Part shown: positions 33,514 to 46,164 of the stretch, piece after piece
How positions within the stretch are numbered: the first letter of the stretch is position 1
Layout: each line of letters opens with the position of its first letter
DNA from: Lumbricus rubellus
Lineage: Eukaryota > Annelida > Clitellata > Crassiclitellata > Lumbricidae
DNA length: 64,000 nt
Reading direction: 5' to 3'
Assembly (NCBI GenBank): GCA_945859605.1
Contig: OX243815.1
Span: 45,526,193-45,590,192 of the forward strand
Translations under genes and position numbers: made by a program
Notes under the pieces: model-generated
The model's input: the letters and a program-made list of their open reading frames with translations, nothing else
Told to the model about the DNA's origin: nothing
Databases searched by the model: none

Positions 33514-35581
33514 CACCGTGATTCAATAAAAACTAAGCCAAATTGTTTTGCATATATCTCTAATACCTGATGACATATCAAGCTAATATTTTCCAAATAT
33601 CTAGAGAAGTGGACCAAGAATATGATCCCAAAATGTCATGAGAAAAAGTTTAACGGGTAAAAGGATATGAATATTTAAACTTCATATACCGAAATTGCAG
33701 TTTACAAGCAATTTTCTGTCAGATTCAATAAAATGTTTCCTTATTATCTCTAATGCCTGACAATTAACCCTTATAGGGTAACCCCTTTTCGGTTACAGTT
33801 GTTGGTAACCGGGGGGTAAAAAAATACCCCCAATTTATTTTCGTCAAATCTAGGGAAATGTTTAACCAATTTCGGTCCTGTTTAATTTAAATGATAGACA
33901 AGGACATTGTTGAACGTAATGAGTAACAAATCTTGAATTAAAATGATGACTCGTGATTATAAGCGGTCTGATTAGCTCACGACCAACTTCCAGCAGGAAC
34001 ACACAGCGCTTGTCCAAACGTAGGCCTACTGAATGTGCGTGATCTCGCCATGTTGGATTCTGCAACTTCTATAATTATGATATATGCGTTGAGCGCTGCT
34101 GCATCAACCAAGAAATAGAAGAGGCCATCTTCTGGTCCTGTAACTGCAAGTGTATACCTATGTTTCCTGGTCGAATGAGTCCACGACGCCTTTTGTGGCG
34201 TTGTAATCACCTATTTCTTTCGATAGCTTTGTGCAAAAGTAAGTAATCTACACTAATATAGCCTAATGCAACCTGAAATAGAAATCATACAGCAAAGAAT
34301 GGCTAATTCATATGCAAAAATACAAGAACCACATAATCTCCAACAATTCAGTTCTATCAACTACTATGCTTACAGCTACATAGTGTAGAAATGATTTATC
34401 CAGTACTGGGATATGAAACCTTACTTTTCACACTAGTCTGCCGCTAGGTGGCAGCACAATTTAGCACAGCTGAAAACGACATTGCGAAGAAAAAACATAT
34501 TTAGGAAAAGTCACAAAAGCACAAGTCTATATTCTTTTATTCAAAAAAAGTATACGAAAAAAAGTAGGCTGGGGGTTATTGTTTACCCCCCGGTTACCCT
34601 ATAAGGGTTAATCGTTCTAAAAATTTCCAGATATGTAGAGAATTGAAGTAACAATATGACCCCAACAGCATGGTTTCATTATTTAGTTTAAAAACATGCT
34701 CAAAATGTCCTCCTCCTGCTTGCACGCAAACCTGCAGGCGCTGGCGCCATGCATTGGGAAACGGCATCGTCGATTATCCTCGGGTCCAGGGCCCCAGGAC
34801 ATCTCACACTTCCAACAAGCGTTGCTTCATATCGTTTATATCATGGATTGTTGCCTGCTAGACTCGGTCTTACGTCATGCACGCTACACTTTTTTAGTTG
34901 ACAGGGTTCAAATCTGGGCTGTTCGGAGGCCATAATGAGGGAGAAATGAAGTCTGGCGTCTCTCTTGTCAGCATTTCGATGGTGTTCTTGGCTCTGTGGG
35001 CTGGCGCTATTCTGTCAAAAAGAAAAACAGCCTTCTGGGGCTATATATTTCTGATAACAGGTGGAAGATGTTGTGACAGCAGAACATTGCGATAATATAC
35101 TCCGTTAATTTTACCGAGGATCCCTGAAGACCAAAACTGGGAACTATCAATCATCGAAACCGCAATGAACACCATAACAGACTTGCTGAAAACTGAAATT
35201 TCTGGAGTTGACGTTTACATATTCATATCTTTCTATTCGTTCAAATATACGACATGATATTTTGGAATCCTATTTGTGGTTCAATTCTCTAAATATCTGG
35301 AAAATTTTAGCATAATTAATTATTAGGCATTGAAGATATAAGAAAAACAGTTTAGCTTGCTTTTTATTGAATCTGAGAGAAAATTGCTTGTAAACTGTAA
35401 TTTCTGCATATGAAGTTTAAACATTCATATCTTTTTACCCGTTCAACTTTTTCTCATGAAATTTTGGAATCATATTCTTGGTCCACTTCTCTAAATAGTA
35501 GGAAAATTTTAGCATGATATATTATCAGGCATTAGAGATATATGAAAAACAATTTGGCTTAGTTTTTATTGAATCACGGTG
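33514..35581 (-). mobile_element. Mariner/Tc1-like DNA transposon with long terminal inverted repeats, defective
   Basis: The ends CACCGTGATTCAATAAAAAC and its inverse match over roughly 250 bp, with further internal inverted copies. The flanking dinucleotide is TA inside a (TA)n tract, as expected for Tc1/mariner. The minus strand at about 35190-34870 reads transposase-like sequence: QFWSSGILGKINGVYY, FLFDRIAPAHRAKNT and LWPPNSPDLNPVN. The last is the classic PNSPDLNP motif with the third catalytic Asp. Stops and frame breaks follow, and the N-terminal half is missing. A piggyBac-like element (33768-34607) is nested inside. The element begins 291 bp upstream of the start codon of NTPDase copy A. 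Confidence 0.85.
33768..34607 (-). mobile_element. PiggyBac-like element nested in the mariner element, defective
   Basis: Flanked on both sides by TTAA (33764-33767 and 34608-34611). The inverted ends are CCCTTATAGGGTAACC and GGTTACCCTATAAGGG. The minus strand near 34215-34065 reads DYNATKGVVDSFDQET, a stop, then YTLAVTGPEDGLFYFLVDAA and LNAYII. This resembles the DYNxxKGGVDxxDQ...NA region near the C-terminus of piggyBac transposases. Only about 840 bp remain, so it is non-autonomous. A partial copy lies at 11461-11750. Confidence 0.85.
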
Positions 35582-36204
35582 TATATATAGATATATATAT
35601 ATATATCGTATATTCTTGTAGGCCTATGCATGTAAAATAACAACGCAGCTGGTTTGTAATCAGCAGTCATATCTCTCATGATCTCTATGTCCGACCATTC
35701 TCTGAACATCAATCGTGTAGAACATAACATGATAAATCTGTTATTGATGCGCGTGTCATAATTTTAAATCTCATTCGGCTTTGGACGAATTAACGAAGAA
35801 GAAAATCTATTGTTCAACAGCGAACTTAACATCTGTTGTAAGCTTATTCTTGAGGTTCAGAGAGTAAGCACCCAGTATCAATGACTTGTGTAATATAATA
35901 TTATCATTCTATAGGCCTATAGGACTCGGCAGTTACTGTCGTCTTGCTTGCTGAACCTTCCCTAAGGTCAGGCCGTCACAATCGGCGTTTGGTAGGTTCC
36001 ATCACTGGGCTATTTTTTCTACTGTAACACTGCATGTATCTCATGAAACATTCTCAAAGTCACTTAAAGTCGCATTTGTTTAGAAAATGTCCAGTAGGCC
36101 TACCGTAGCGCCTTCGTAAGGTGGTTGTAACTTGTAAGGCGCACCACTAGACGATTCGTCGATACATGGAGCCTTAATATTGTCGGAATACAACTGAGTA
36201 TGGT

Positions 36205-36540
36205 TAGAATCATGGGCGGAAACCTGGGCGGAGACTTGGGGGGGGGGGGACGAACGAGTGGCCGAAGGAAAGACGCGAGATTTTTTTGTCATCTGGCCGA
36301 AAAGTCTAGAAAATTTTCTTTTTTTACCGCCAACAAAGTTGATGGCCTTTTTTATTCTTTTTTGGCTGAAGAAAACCGAAAAAGTCAAGAAAATTTTCTA
36401 TTTTCACCGCGAAAAAAGTTGATGACCCCTTTTTAGTCTTGGCGCTCTACTATTGGGAGGAACAAATGCATGGGCCGTCCCCCCCCCAACACCTCCGTTG
36501 GAGGGAGGCCGTCCCCTCTGTCCCCCCCTAAGTTTCCGCA
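36205..36540. repeat. C/G-run fold-back repeat, probable MITE of the same family
   Basis: GGGCGGAAACCTGGGCGG followed by a long G run on the left, and a C run then TAAGTTTCCGC on the right, are inverted relative to each other. In between are two similar blocks with GAAAATTTTCT and GTTGATGGCC/GTTGATGACC followed by T runs. The target duplication is unclear. Confidence 0.45.
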
Positions 36541-37416
36541 AATGGTGAGAATGCAGTACAGTATTGCCAGAATGCAATACAGTTACTGTAGGCCTATTAC
36601 TGGAATGCAATGCAGTATTACTATAAAATACTAAACATTATTAGATTACACTAGAATGCTATACACTATTGCCAGAATGCAATACACATGGTTTGATACA
36701 CAGATCAACTGAAAGGACTGACAGACATGCGTGAGAATCGGTTGGCATAATCCTTTGTAATCTGTGCAACAGCACACCACGGGTTCAGCTTAATCTATAG
36801 AGGCCTACAGGTGCGCTGCCACAATAGCATTATCATTAATCAAAAATTATAGAAATGTATCGATTTCAAGGCAAAACAAAAACCATCAAACACACCACAG
36901 CTGGTATTAACACATAAATCATTGCTCGATATAATTTAAATTCTGATTTTGAATCGAATATTATTAATTTATTTGTCGAATTAGAGAGTAAACTTTGGGC
37001 AGGCTGCCAATTTTTTCTAGAACGATCACTGGCCGTGTAAAATGCAAAAATAAAACTGATTTTGAATCAGTAAAGAGAGAAGTTCCCCTTCCGCCCAATA
37101 GATTGCACCCTATGCTGGCCCGGTAATTTTTTCTCGATGACCTTCTATGTTTAGATTTCTAAAGTCTGATCCTTCGAATCTATTGACTTGTTTTAATAAT
37201 CGTTCATGTGACCTGAACCAGCGATGGCCAGTCTCACGCGATTCTGTGTCAGAGACTGATATTCTACAGCCAGTTCTACCTACCAGCAGAACGTATTTTT
37301 CACGAGGCAGAATTTTATAGCACACCCCTCCCACAGAGCATGTCTTTGACGAAAAATTCTGATTCATTTGGTTTTTATAAAATGCAATCTATAATATTAT
37401 AGTAGTATTATTATAA

Positions 37417-37493
37417 TTGCAAAGTGAAATATTTCTCCAAATGCCTAACTCATATTATGAGTTAGGCATTTGGAGAAATATTTCACTTTGCAA
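37417..37493. repeat. Perfect 38-bp palindrome with one-base centre
   Basis: The arm starts TTGCAAAGTGAAATATTTCT and ends GCCTAACTCATA. The centre is T at 37455, and the right arm is its exact complement. No other terminal-repeat structure is seen around it. It could be a young fold-back sequence or an assembly artefact. Confidence 0.93.
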
Positions 37494-39287
37494 ACACGAT
37501 TTAAACATCCTCTTCTGTCTCTATGCTATCTAGCGGGGTATGGCGCACTGGGAGCGCCTCTTAACGGTTCACCCTAACAGGAGCGCTTTACAAATGCTCA
37601 AAAACAACACAATAACCATCTAGAGAGTTTTCTTAACGTGAAGTTGTACACAAAATGTGTCGTTGTAGGGTTAAAACTAGGTCTAGCAAAAAAGGTCGAA
37701 GTAACTTACCATGGATGATGGGAAAGGAAAGAAGGAGTTGTGCAGTTCTAAAAATTTCTTTAAAACAGCCCTGCCATCTAGTTAAATAGACTTTACAGGC
37801 CTATATGCCGAAGTAAACTTACCAAGTTTGTCAGCACAATGCACAGTTCGGTCATGCAGCAAATACAATGGTCTATGTCTGTTACGCCAAAGATATCACA
37901 ACACAGTGGAACTATTCACATGTTTGCCAGGATTATAAATTATCGTGTAACCTAATAGTAATTTATGCAAGCTGTTTCTAATCTATGCGCCAGACAACAT
38001 AATTATACTCGGTTTCCCTGGCCAATTCTGTATCACAGGGGCGTAGTACGTCCTGTCATTAATAGACTTAAAATATAGGCATGAATCAGATAGGGTCTAT
38101 CTATTTAGAGCGGATCTCAGCCTTAGCCACAATCCGGAAATTTAATTGCCTGCTTTCAAAAAGTCTCTTATCTCCACGTGCCGATGGAAATTGATTTTTT
38201 AAAATCCACTTATCTCACATTTGCACAAATTAATTATTTTTTTATTTCTCAAGCAACGTATAGGTATATCTTTAAATATCTGCAACGGATCTCCAACAAA
38301 CTGATTATATGGGAGAAGGCGAGTTCCATGCGCCAACTTCAAGAAGCTGCTGCAATGGTGCGAAATGTTAGCGACTTCACTTACTCGGCCTTGGCCTATC
38401 TGTCACCGCATGGTCTTCCTATCAACAGCGTAGGTTCAGTGGACTTGTTTTACAGTTAATACCGTTGTAGGGAACATAAACACATTCGAGATCTGAAATC
38501 TGAACCCTCTACTTCTCAGTTGACCGTCTAACACCGTCAACTATATGGTCAACCATTTGCCCCCCCCCCCCCCCCCACTCTCCTTCCCCATCATCCAAAT
38601 TAATTAACTTAGCGTCGAATAAATTGATGAACAAACGAATGAACGAATAATGTGTCATAAAATTAGTCAGAGAGAGAGACAGACAGACAGACAAACAGAC
38701 CGAGACACAGAGAAATACGGACAGGCACACAGATAGAAACAGAGAGATATAAATATATACATTATACATAATAAATAATTTATATATAATATATATATAT
38801 TTATGCATGCGCTTATACTTACATAGGCCTACAAAACATGAACTGTATCTTCGATTTCGCTAAAGCCGTCTTAGGCCACGTACTGCCTGTGTTAGACAAG
38901 ACACAAGTCACACAGCGTATACAAATGTCATCTAGACTACAGAGCCAGGATTCGCTTATTCTCTGATCGTGGAACAGAGCCGATATATCTGCTGGCATGG
39001 AACTAAACAGTGTGACCTTTAATGTAGGTCAAGAGACAAATGGAGTGGAATCAAAGTGACGGTTAAAATAATTCTAGTCTCAAGGCAGACACGGCTAGCT
39101 CGAGTGAGTCGAGTCATCGCTGACTAAGGTTTAGAACTTTAGAGGCAAGTCTCAGCAATACAATGTCATGTATGATTGGCATAAATTATACATAAATATA
39201 TATGTTTATGCATATATACAATTACACATAAAAAATAAATTATATAATTACGTGTATGTAAAACATACATACATGCATACATATTTA

Positions 39288-40409
39288 CATACATACATAC
39301 ATACACACACGCACATGCATACATACATGCATACATACATACATACATACATACATACATACATACATACATACATACATACATACATACATACATACAT
39401 ACATACATACATACATACATACATACATACATACATACATACATACATACATACATACATACATACATACATACATACATACATACATACATACATACAT
39501 ACATACATACATACATACATACATACATACATACATACATACATACATACATACATACATACATACATACATACATACATACATACATACATACATACAT
39601 ACATACATACATACATACATACATACATACATACATACATACATACATACATACATACATACATACATACATACATACATACATACATACATACATACAT
39701 ACATACATACATACATACATACATACATACATACATACATACATACATACATACATACATACATACATACATACATACATACATACATACATACATACAT
39801 ACATACATACATACATACATACATACATACATACATACATACATACATACATACATACATACATACATACATACATACATACATACATACATACATACAT
39901 ACATACATACATACATACATACATACATACATACATACATACATACATACATACATACATACATACATACATACATACATACATACATACATACATACAT
40001 ACATACATACATACATACATACATACATACATACATACATACATACATACATACATACATACATACATACATACATACATACATACATACATACATACAT
40101 ACATACATACATACATACATACATACATACATACATACATACATACATACATACATACATACATACATACATACATACATACATACATACATACATACAT
40201 ACATACATACATACATACATACATACATACATACATACATACATACATACATACATACATACATACATACATACATACATACATACATACATACATACAT
40301 ACATACATACATACATACATACATACATACATACATACATACATACATACATGCATGCATGCATGCATGCATGCATGCATGTATGTATGTATGTATGTAT
40401 GTATGTATG

Positions 40410-40441
<32 letters not shown>

Positions 40442-40453
40442 TGTATGTATTTA
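39288..40453. repeat. (ACAT)n-(GCAT)n-(GTAT)n inverted tetranucleotide array
   Basis: About 255 pure ACAT units (39330-40352), then 7 GCAT units (to 40380), then about 18 GTAT units (to 40453). GTAT is the reverse complement of ATAC, so the right end is inverted relative to the left and can fold back. Frames of 374-460 codons here are artefacts. Confidence 0.98.
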
Positions 40454-43400
40454 TGTGTGTATGAATCGGGCTAACCATAAATCTACCCACCCACTCTCCC
40501 ACTCACCAATCACCCACCCACGCACATGTATACATAGGCTACTTATCTGAGTTATCTCGAACAACATCATGGCCGGGGTGTCCCACAATGCTCCTCTTGC
40601 GAATCTACGTTAATTTACCCATTGTGGTGTCAATAACTCCATAACCATTAATTTTACCAGTCAACCGACAGCTGCTTACAGCCGAAGATTTACACGCTAA
40701 GGCTCATGTAATATAAGCTTAGTCCTTGATGCCCCCAATTATATGGCTAGTATATGACCCACGGAGAGTAGACGTTCTCGCTGATAACAGAAAGCTCATT
40801 ATGTCTAATTAAGATGCCTAATTAAAATGCCTAATTATGTCTAATTATGTCTAATTATGTCTAATTAGTGGGCTAACATATAATTATACAGCCGAGGTCA
40901 GACTCTTTGTCGTCAAGTCCTTAGGCGCCGCTCGACCTAAATAAATTATTTAGGGTTATTGTCATCAATATGAATTACTCGCGATTTCTTGCAGAGTGAT
41001 CTTTAACCTTGTCCTTGTGAGTTAGGCCCTACTTAGACTATTTTGTAGGAGTGCATAGTGCATATACATACATGCATGCATAGGCCTACATAAAAGCATA
41101 CATTATACTTTATCACAAACGTATAAACTGCTAAACGAGTGACTTAACGCGCGTTGGTTGAGAAATGTTTTTAATTATATAAATGCTTAGAATAGTATGG
41201 GAATCAATAAATTACAAATTGCCATAGGCCTACATGTAGCCTATATAAGATATGCAGCATGAATATTATACATACTTACACAGCGATTAACAATATAATT
41301 ATGCACACAACACAATATATTCAATAATTGCAATAATATATAATTATATATACAATAATTATGTAAGCTACATGTAGGTCTGTATATTCACTACACACAA
41401 ATGGGCCTATAATATATTATGGGTCGAGTTCATAACGTTAGTCCTTATGAATGAATTCGCCGAATAATTTTCGCATTAATAGTCCATGCGTAGTTTTCCG
41501 GGCATCGACGCAATGCAAAGTTGTGAAGAATAGTAATAAAGTTCAGCTCTAAAGATAACTGAATGAATAGACATCCGCCTAAATATATATACATATAAAT
41601 ATACATATATATATATAAATGTGTGTGCCGATATATACTTACATATATATAATATATATATGCATGTATGTATATATATATAATTATGCTTCGGAGAATC
41701 ACTGCTGAGCAACACGTGATTGGTCAGAATGAGTCGACTATGAGTAAAATGAGAATCGCTCAAGAAGATCCCCTCCCTACCCCAGACCCCCCCCCCCGAT
41801 GGGAAGACCCCCTCAAAGGAAGATCCCCTCACCCAAGTCCTAAAGGTCAGTGACACATTGCCTATAATCGTGATCTAATGCAACGCGTACGTCAGTGTAA
41901 TGTGTACAACTGTACATGTATGTACGACGTTGTACGTGTATGTATGTACACTGTATGTATGTTTGTATGTATGTAAACATGTATGCAAGCATGCGTGTAT
42001 GTTTAAGTTACAAGTTTGTAGGCCTTTATATCTGTAAACATGTATAATTTATTATTTACTGTTTATTGTTATTGCTGTTGTTAAAAATAGTAATAATTTT
42101 TATTGGTAGTATTAAGCTTAGTAGGCCTAGTAGTAGTAGCAGCAGCAGCAGTAGTGGTGGTGGTGGTGGTGGTAGATGTGTGCCTATATTAGTGTAGTGA
42201 TAGTAGTGGTAGCAGTGGAAACAGTATAAGTAGCAGATGTAGCAGTAACAGGCAGCCTAGTAGTAGCAGTGCAGTAGTTATAGCCTTATTCGTTGAATAA
42301 TATTATATTGGATAAAACAGTCTGGTAATAATAATATTATTAGCAGCAGCCGGACTGATAACCAAATACGAACTTAATTATGCTACATGTAGTTTATTCT
42401 CTGCTAAACAGAAAAGCTTGCATAGTATTATAGAATACCAATAGAATTTGAAAATAATAGAACGGGACTAGAACAGAAATACAATACAATAGAATATGAA
42501 TTGAATAGTAACCTAATCCAGTTTAAATTAAATTAAAATCTATGCAACAGGATATAACAGCAGACCCCAACCTTGCCTCCTTTATCTAATTAGAGCGCAG
42601 CATCATAAACACATCAGCGTTATCTTCGTAATATGCAAATGATCAACCTGTCAATCAAATAAACACTTACGCGTCTGATTCAATTACTCAGCCTGGCCAG
42701 ACGATGCAGAAGGCACTGTAGGCCTAGTTGTATAAGCTTACAGATGTAGTTCTCTCGCAGCACTCGATCTAGCACGGTACGTAAGCTACGCACTGGGTCG
42801 TAGCCTCCTCCTACTACAGTACAACGAACTGAGCGTTACATCCTGTTCGCGTAGGTATTACGTCATCAGTCGACGTCATTTCCTGTCCGGTGGGCAGCGC
42901 GGCCACCAAGCGGACATTCCTGAAGGCACCGTGAGTACCACCGCTACTACTAGTCCTGGCAGGTTTATGCTCATCTACTGCTGGGTCATACGCAGTGACG
43001 CCTCTATTAAGCTTATCGTTCATGTTGAATACGTACTGACAAGCACACGCGCGCGAACACATACAAAGGCCTACATACACACAAACATAGGCGCACGCAC
43101 GGGCACTCGCTTACGAGAGTACACACGTTGGTAAACAAATCGGTTATGTATACACAATGCGGATCGTGATGTATAGAAATAGCTTGCAAATACTTAGGCC
43201 TAACGTCGCGACTACGGTCCGACGTGCTTAAGCCGTTTATAGGCCTGTAACATTCACAACGGGCCTCATAATGTACACCATTATTAATGTTGGCTGAGGT
43301 TTTTCTAAGGCCTACAAAATAATTAGCATTTGTGCTGCGCTGCGCTGTGAGGAGCGCACATTGCTACAGGCCTACTAACACTAGAGACTGTGACGTTTGA

Positions 43401-44059
43401 AGAAAGCGCCCGAGGGCCTGGTTGACACACTAAATGAAATACTGGGTTTTCCTGCTTCTCCCCAAAATGAACTTATGGGTCCACTGCTGCTCCACAAATG
43501 AACTTCTGGGTTCTCCTGCTTCTCCCCCAATTAAGAGAATTACATTGTAAGTCAGTACTAACGCTGCATACCAATTGCTGCCTCAGTGCTATAATTTTTA
43601 ACGAGCTGCTCTTCTTCGTATAATATATAAGCTTACATGTAATATAACTTTCCGATCTGCACTAGTCTTGAAGTAGGCTAATAACCCACACTGCCGTGAT
43701 ATCGACCGTAGATGTATCCTTCACTGTTCATAGGGGGCCATTGCAATTATGGTAACGCTCTTATTATGATGGCAATCATATAATTATTCTGGATGGTGGC
43801 TGCTATTAATCTTAGACCTCTCGCTAAAACCCTGCAATACCGGTAGCTAGGAGCCTGGGATAGGTCGATAGTAGGTCATATTTCTGTTGACCTTTTATGA
43901 CCCGACCTCGTTACATAAATTGCCTGAGTGTACGGGTAGGCCTATTATAGCCGGGTAGGTCACCGCGCCCCACAATATTAATTGAAGGATTTGCTAAATG
44001 TGCGTGCACAGAAGTCACCATAAGGAAAACCTGTATTAGGCCTATTCTTGTGATTTCAG

Positions 44060-45068
44060 GATCATGTCCATTATGGTTCTCTGTAGTCTTCCAACCACCT
44101 TCACAAGTTCACCGCCTTCTGCCGTGTCTTTGGTAAACTCTATCTGTGAAATAGGTCCACAAAATTACCTGCCCATCACAGATCTCAGAAAACATAAACG
44201 GAACTTTGAAAGGTTGTCTTCAAATGGAAGTAACACATTTTTCTATCATGACAACAAAGTCTCCAATTTCACGATCTGCGTTCCACCGATATTCGGAGAC
44301 TATAATATGACAACGTTGGAAATAATTGAATTCATCGAATTGAATCGATTACACGGAGCAGACAAGTTTGTTTTCTACCTGGAGTCTCCCAAACATGAAT
44401 TGATTCCCTGTCTTCAATACTATTCCAAAGCTGGGCTTGTGGAACTTCACAGTTTGGTGCTTCCATTTACAAGACATGAAGACATTTTCTACCACGGTCA
44501 GATTGTGGCTCAGAACGATTGTCTGTTCAGAGTGATGTACCGAACAAAGTACGTCATCAACCAGGATTTGGACGAATTCATTGTTCCAACACGGACCACA
44601 GACTGGACGACAATGCTGAACCTTATACACAAGAATAAACAATTTGGAGATGCAGACAGATTAGCTTCTTACAATTTTCGAAATCTTTTCTTTCGGATGC
44701 AAGAGGCTAGAGATTTATCGTTAAACGAGTCGTTCAGAGTGAAAGGTTACGAGTTAAAGACTCTGACGAAGACGCTTTGTTCCGATAAGTCGGATCCTTG
44801 GAAGGAAAGTTCAAAGGTTATGGGTCGACCCGAGAGAATTCTGATTTGGCATGTTCATGTGATTTTTGACACTAGTCTCATGAGGAAGGGAGACGTGAAT
44901 GCTCTGATTGACGATGGTGATGGTCTACTCTTTCATTACCGAGAGATGGATTATCAACTCTATTCAAAATATTCTTTCAATACGACCAATCGTCGAATGT
45001 GGAGATCCCAGAAACAACTCTTCGATAACGTGAGATCACGTGCAATGTCACCTGGCTGTACAACCTAA
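44060..45068 (+). CDS. GT92 catalytic (last) exon, copy 3, opposite strand
   Basis: An open exon preceded by TGATTTCAG/GATC and continuing through an intact GT92 catalytic domain to a stop. The frame is the one used by exon 3 of copies 1 and 2, needing two bases from a preceding exon. From the first Met (44064) it encodes 334 residues. Motifs are CVPPIFGDYN, NQDLDEFIVPT (metal site), FRVKGYELKTLTKTLCSDK and MGRPERILIWHVH. It is clearly diverged from copies 1 and 2, and keeps about ten extra residues near the C-terminus (around DYQLYSKYSF). No counterpart of the membrane-anchor exon or of the VVRIFTALPRK exon was found on the plus strand back to 35.6 kb. The gene is therefore either 5' incomplete here, uses distant or unrecognised exons, or is a duplicated terminal exon. 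The intact frame argues for past or present selection. Confidence 0.75.
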
Positions 45069-45579
45069 AGCTTAGACATGTAGGCTAATTAATTGTTCCT
45101 ATAAATTTTTCTTCAGACATTTCAAGATCAACATCAGTTCGATTTGCGCCATTGCAAGTCTAAGAGAACTTTACGTCCGCGTTCTGCTTTTCGAGAATTT
45201 TGTAAGAATGCGTACTGTAGTATTATTTTCATTAATAACCATTAGTAAATAAGTGACGAGTGATTGGGCTTCTTCTTGCAATACGACGAATCGTCGATTG
45301 TGTGTTTACCAGTGACAACTCTCCGCTGGCATTGCATAACGAGCAATAAGGTCATAAACTCATAATTATGGCTGCAGAACGGAATTTTTGGACCTAGCCT
45401 ATTACTATTTCTAGATTCGTTCACCGCCAGTCTGCTAATTCTCAAATCAACAGCATTTCTTTTATTCATTGTGTGTCTTAAGAAAATGTTAATAAGTCCG
45501 TCTTTCTTTTTCTCCATGTCTGGGTGCTTGTTTTATTTGCATAACAGTTATTAGCTTAATGACTGTATACCGAATAGGA

Positions 45580-45815
45580 CCCGGCTTCCTCCTTCAACGC
45601 ATTCCTTCTTAATATCAACTAGTGGGCCAAGTGCCTGTTTTCGTTGTCTCAAGAGAGTCAATACCACTTTTTTACCTCTTGGTCTCACCCACAGGGAGCG
45701 CCTTTGATTATATATTATTGGTGAGCACTGCAAAAGGCGCTATATACATTTATGAATACAATACAATACAATTCCCACACTATACACTTTAAAGAAATAC
45801 TTATAAGCCTATAGA
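45580..45815 (+). repeat. SINE-like repeat, matches 20578-20815
   Basis: Contains CAACTAGTGGGCCAAGTGCC, CTCAAGAGAGTCAATACCAC, GGGAGCGCCTTTGATTATAT and GGCGCTATATACATTTATGA with an (ATACA)n tail. This is the copy-B counterpart of 20578-20815. Confidence 0.7.
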
Positions 45816-45988
45816 TGTCAGTTGTGATAGGCTAATTAAAATTCCTCTTGTTTTTGGCGCTATGTATTTATAAATCGGCATACAATACAAAAAATGCAAT
45901 TACCACATAATTCAGTTTAAAGAAATACTTATAAGTCTATGTCAGTTGTGATAATTAAAATGCCATTTATTTTTCTTCCAGTCAGATC

Positions 45989-45994
45989 TTTATT
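45989..45994 (-). terminator. Candidate polyadenylation signal, NTPDase copy B
   Basis: AATAAA on the minus strand in the segment homologous to copy A, but about 1 kb from the copy-B stop codon because of the intervening insertion. Confidence 0.35.
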
Positions 45995-46164
45995 TAAATG
46001 ACAAGCAAAGATGACCTGTCATATCGTTGTAAATATCTTAGGCTTAGATAGGCCTTTGCCTATAATGTTCTTCACAACAGTCTTTAAAATGCTGTGCTGA
46101 TGTGCTATGGTTTGGTTATATGGCTGGCCCTATAATTATAGCCTAGCCTACATAGACCTGTTGA

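Larger units (their letters stand above)
35582..44059. other. Intergenic space between NTPDase copy A and GT92 copy 3
   Basis: Apart from the fold-back repeat (36205-36540), the palindrome (37417-37493) and the ACAT array, it holds AGAATGCAATACA-type short repeats (36545-36690), (CTAATTATGT)n near 40825-40868, (TA)n-rich 41580-41690 and AGT/GGT repeats at 42128-42290. Frames at 38178-38459 (+) and 43044-42814 (-) are open but unrecognised. Confidence 0.5.

Noticed and set aside
38178..38459. 93-codon plus-strand frame ending SVGSVDLFYS
   Set aside because: The second half looks protein-like but matches nothing recognised; no splice or paralogue support.
39166..40550. Long open frames of 374-460 codons on both strands
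   Set aside because: They are translations of a stop-free ACAT/ATGT tetranucleotide array in every frame.
42814..43044. Minus-strand frame starting MNDKLNRGVTAYDP
   Set aside because: Codon content looks plausible for a first exon, but no partner exon or homologue was recognised and it contains no diagnostic motif.
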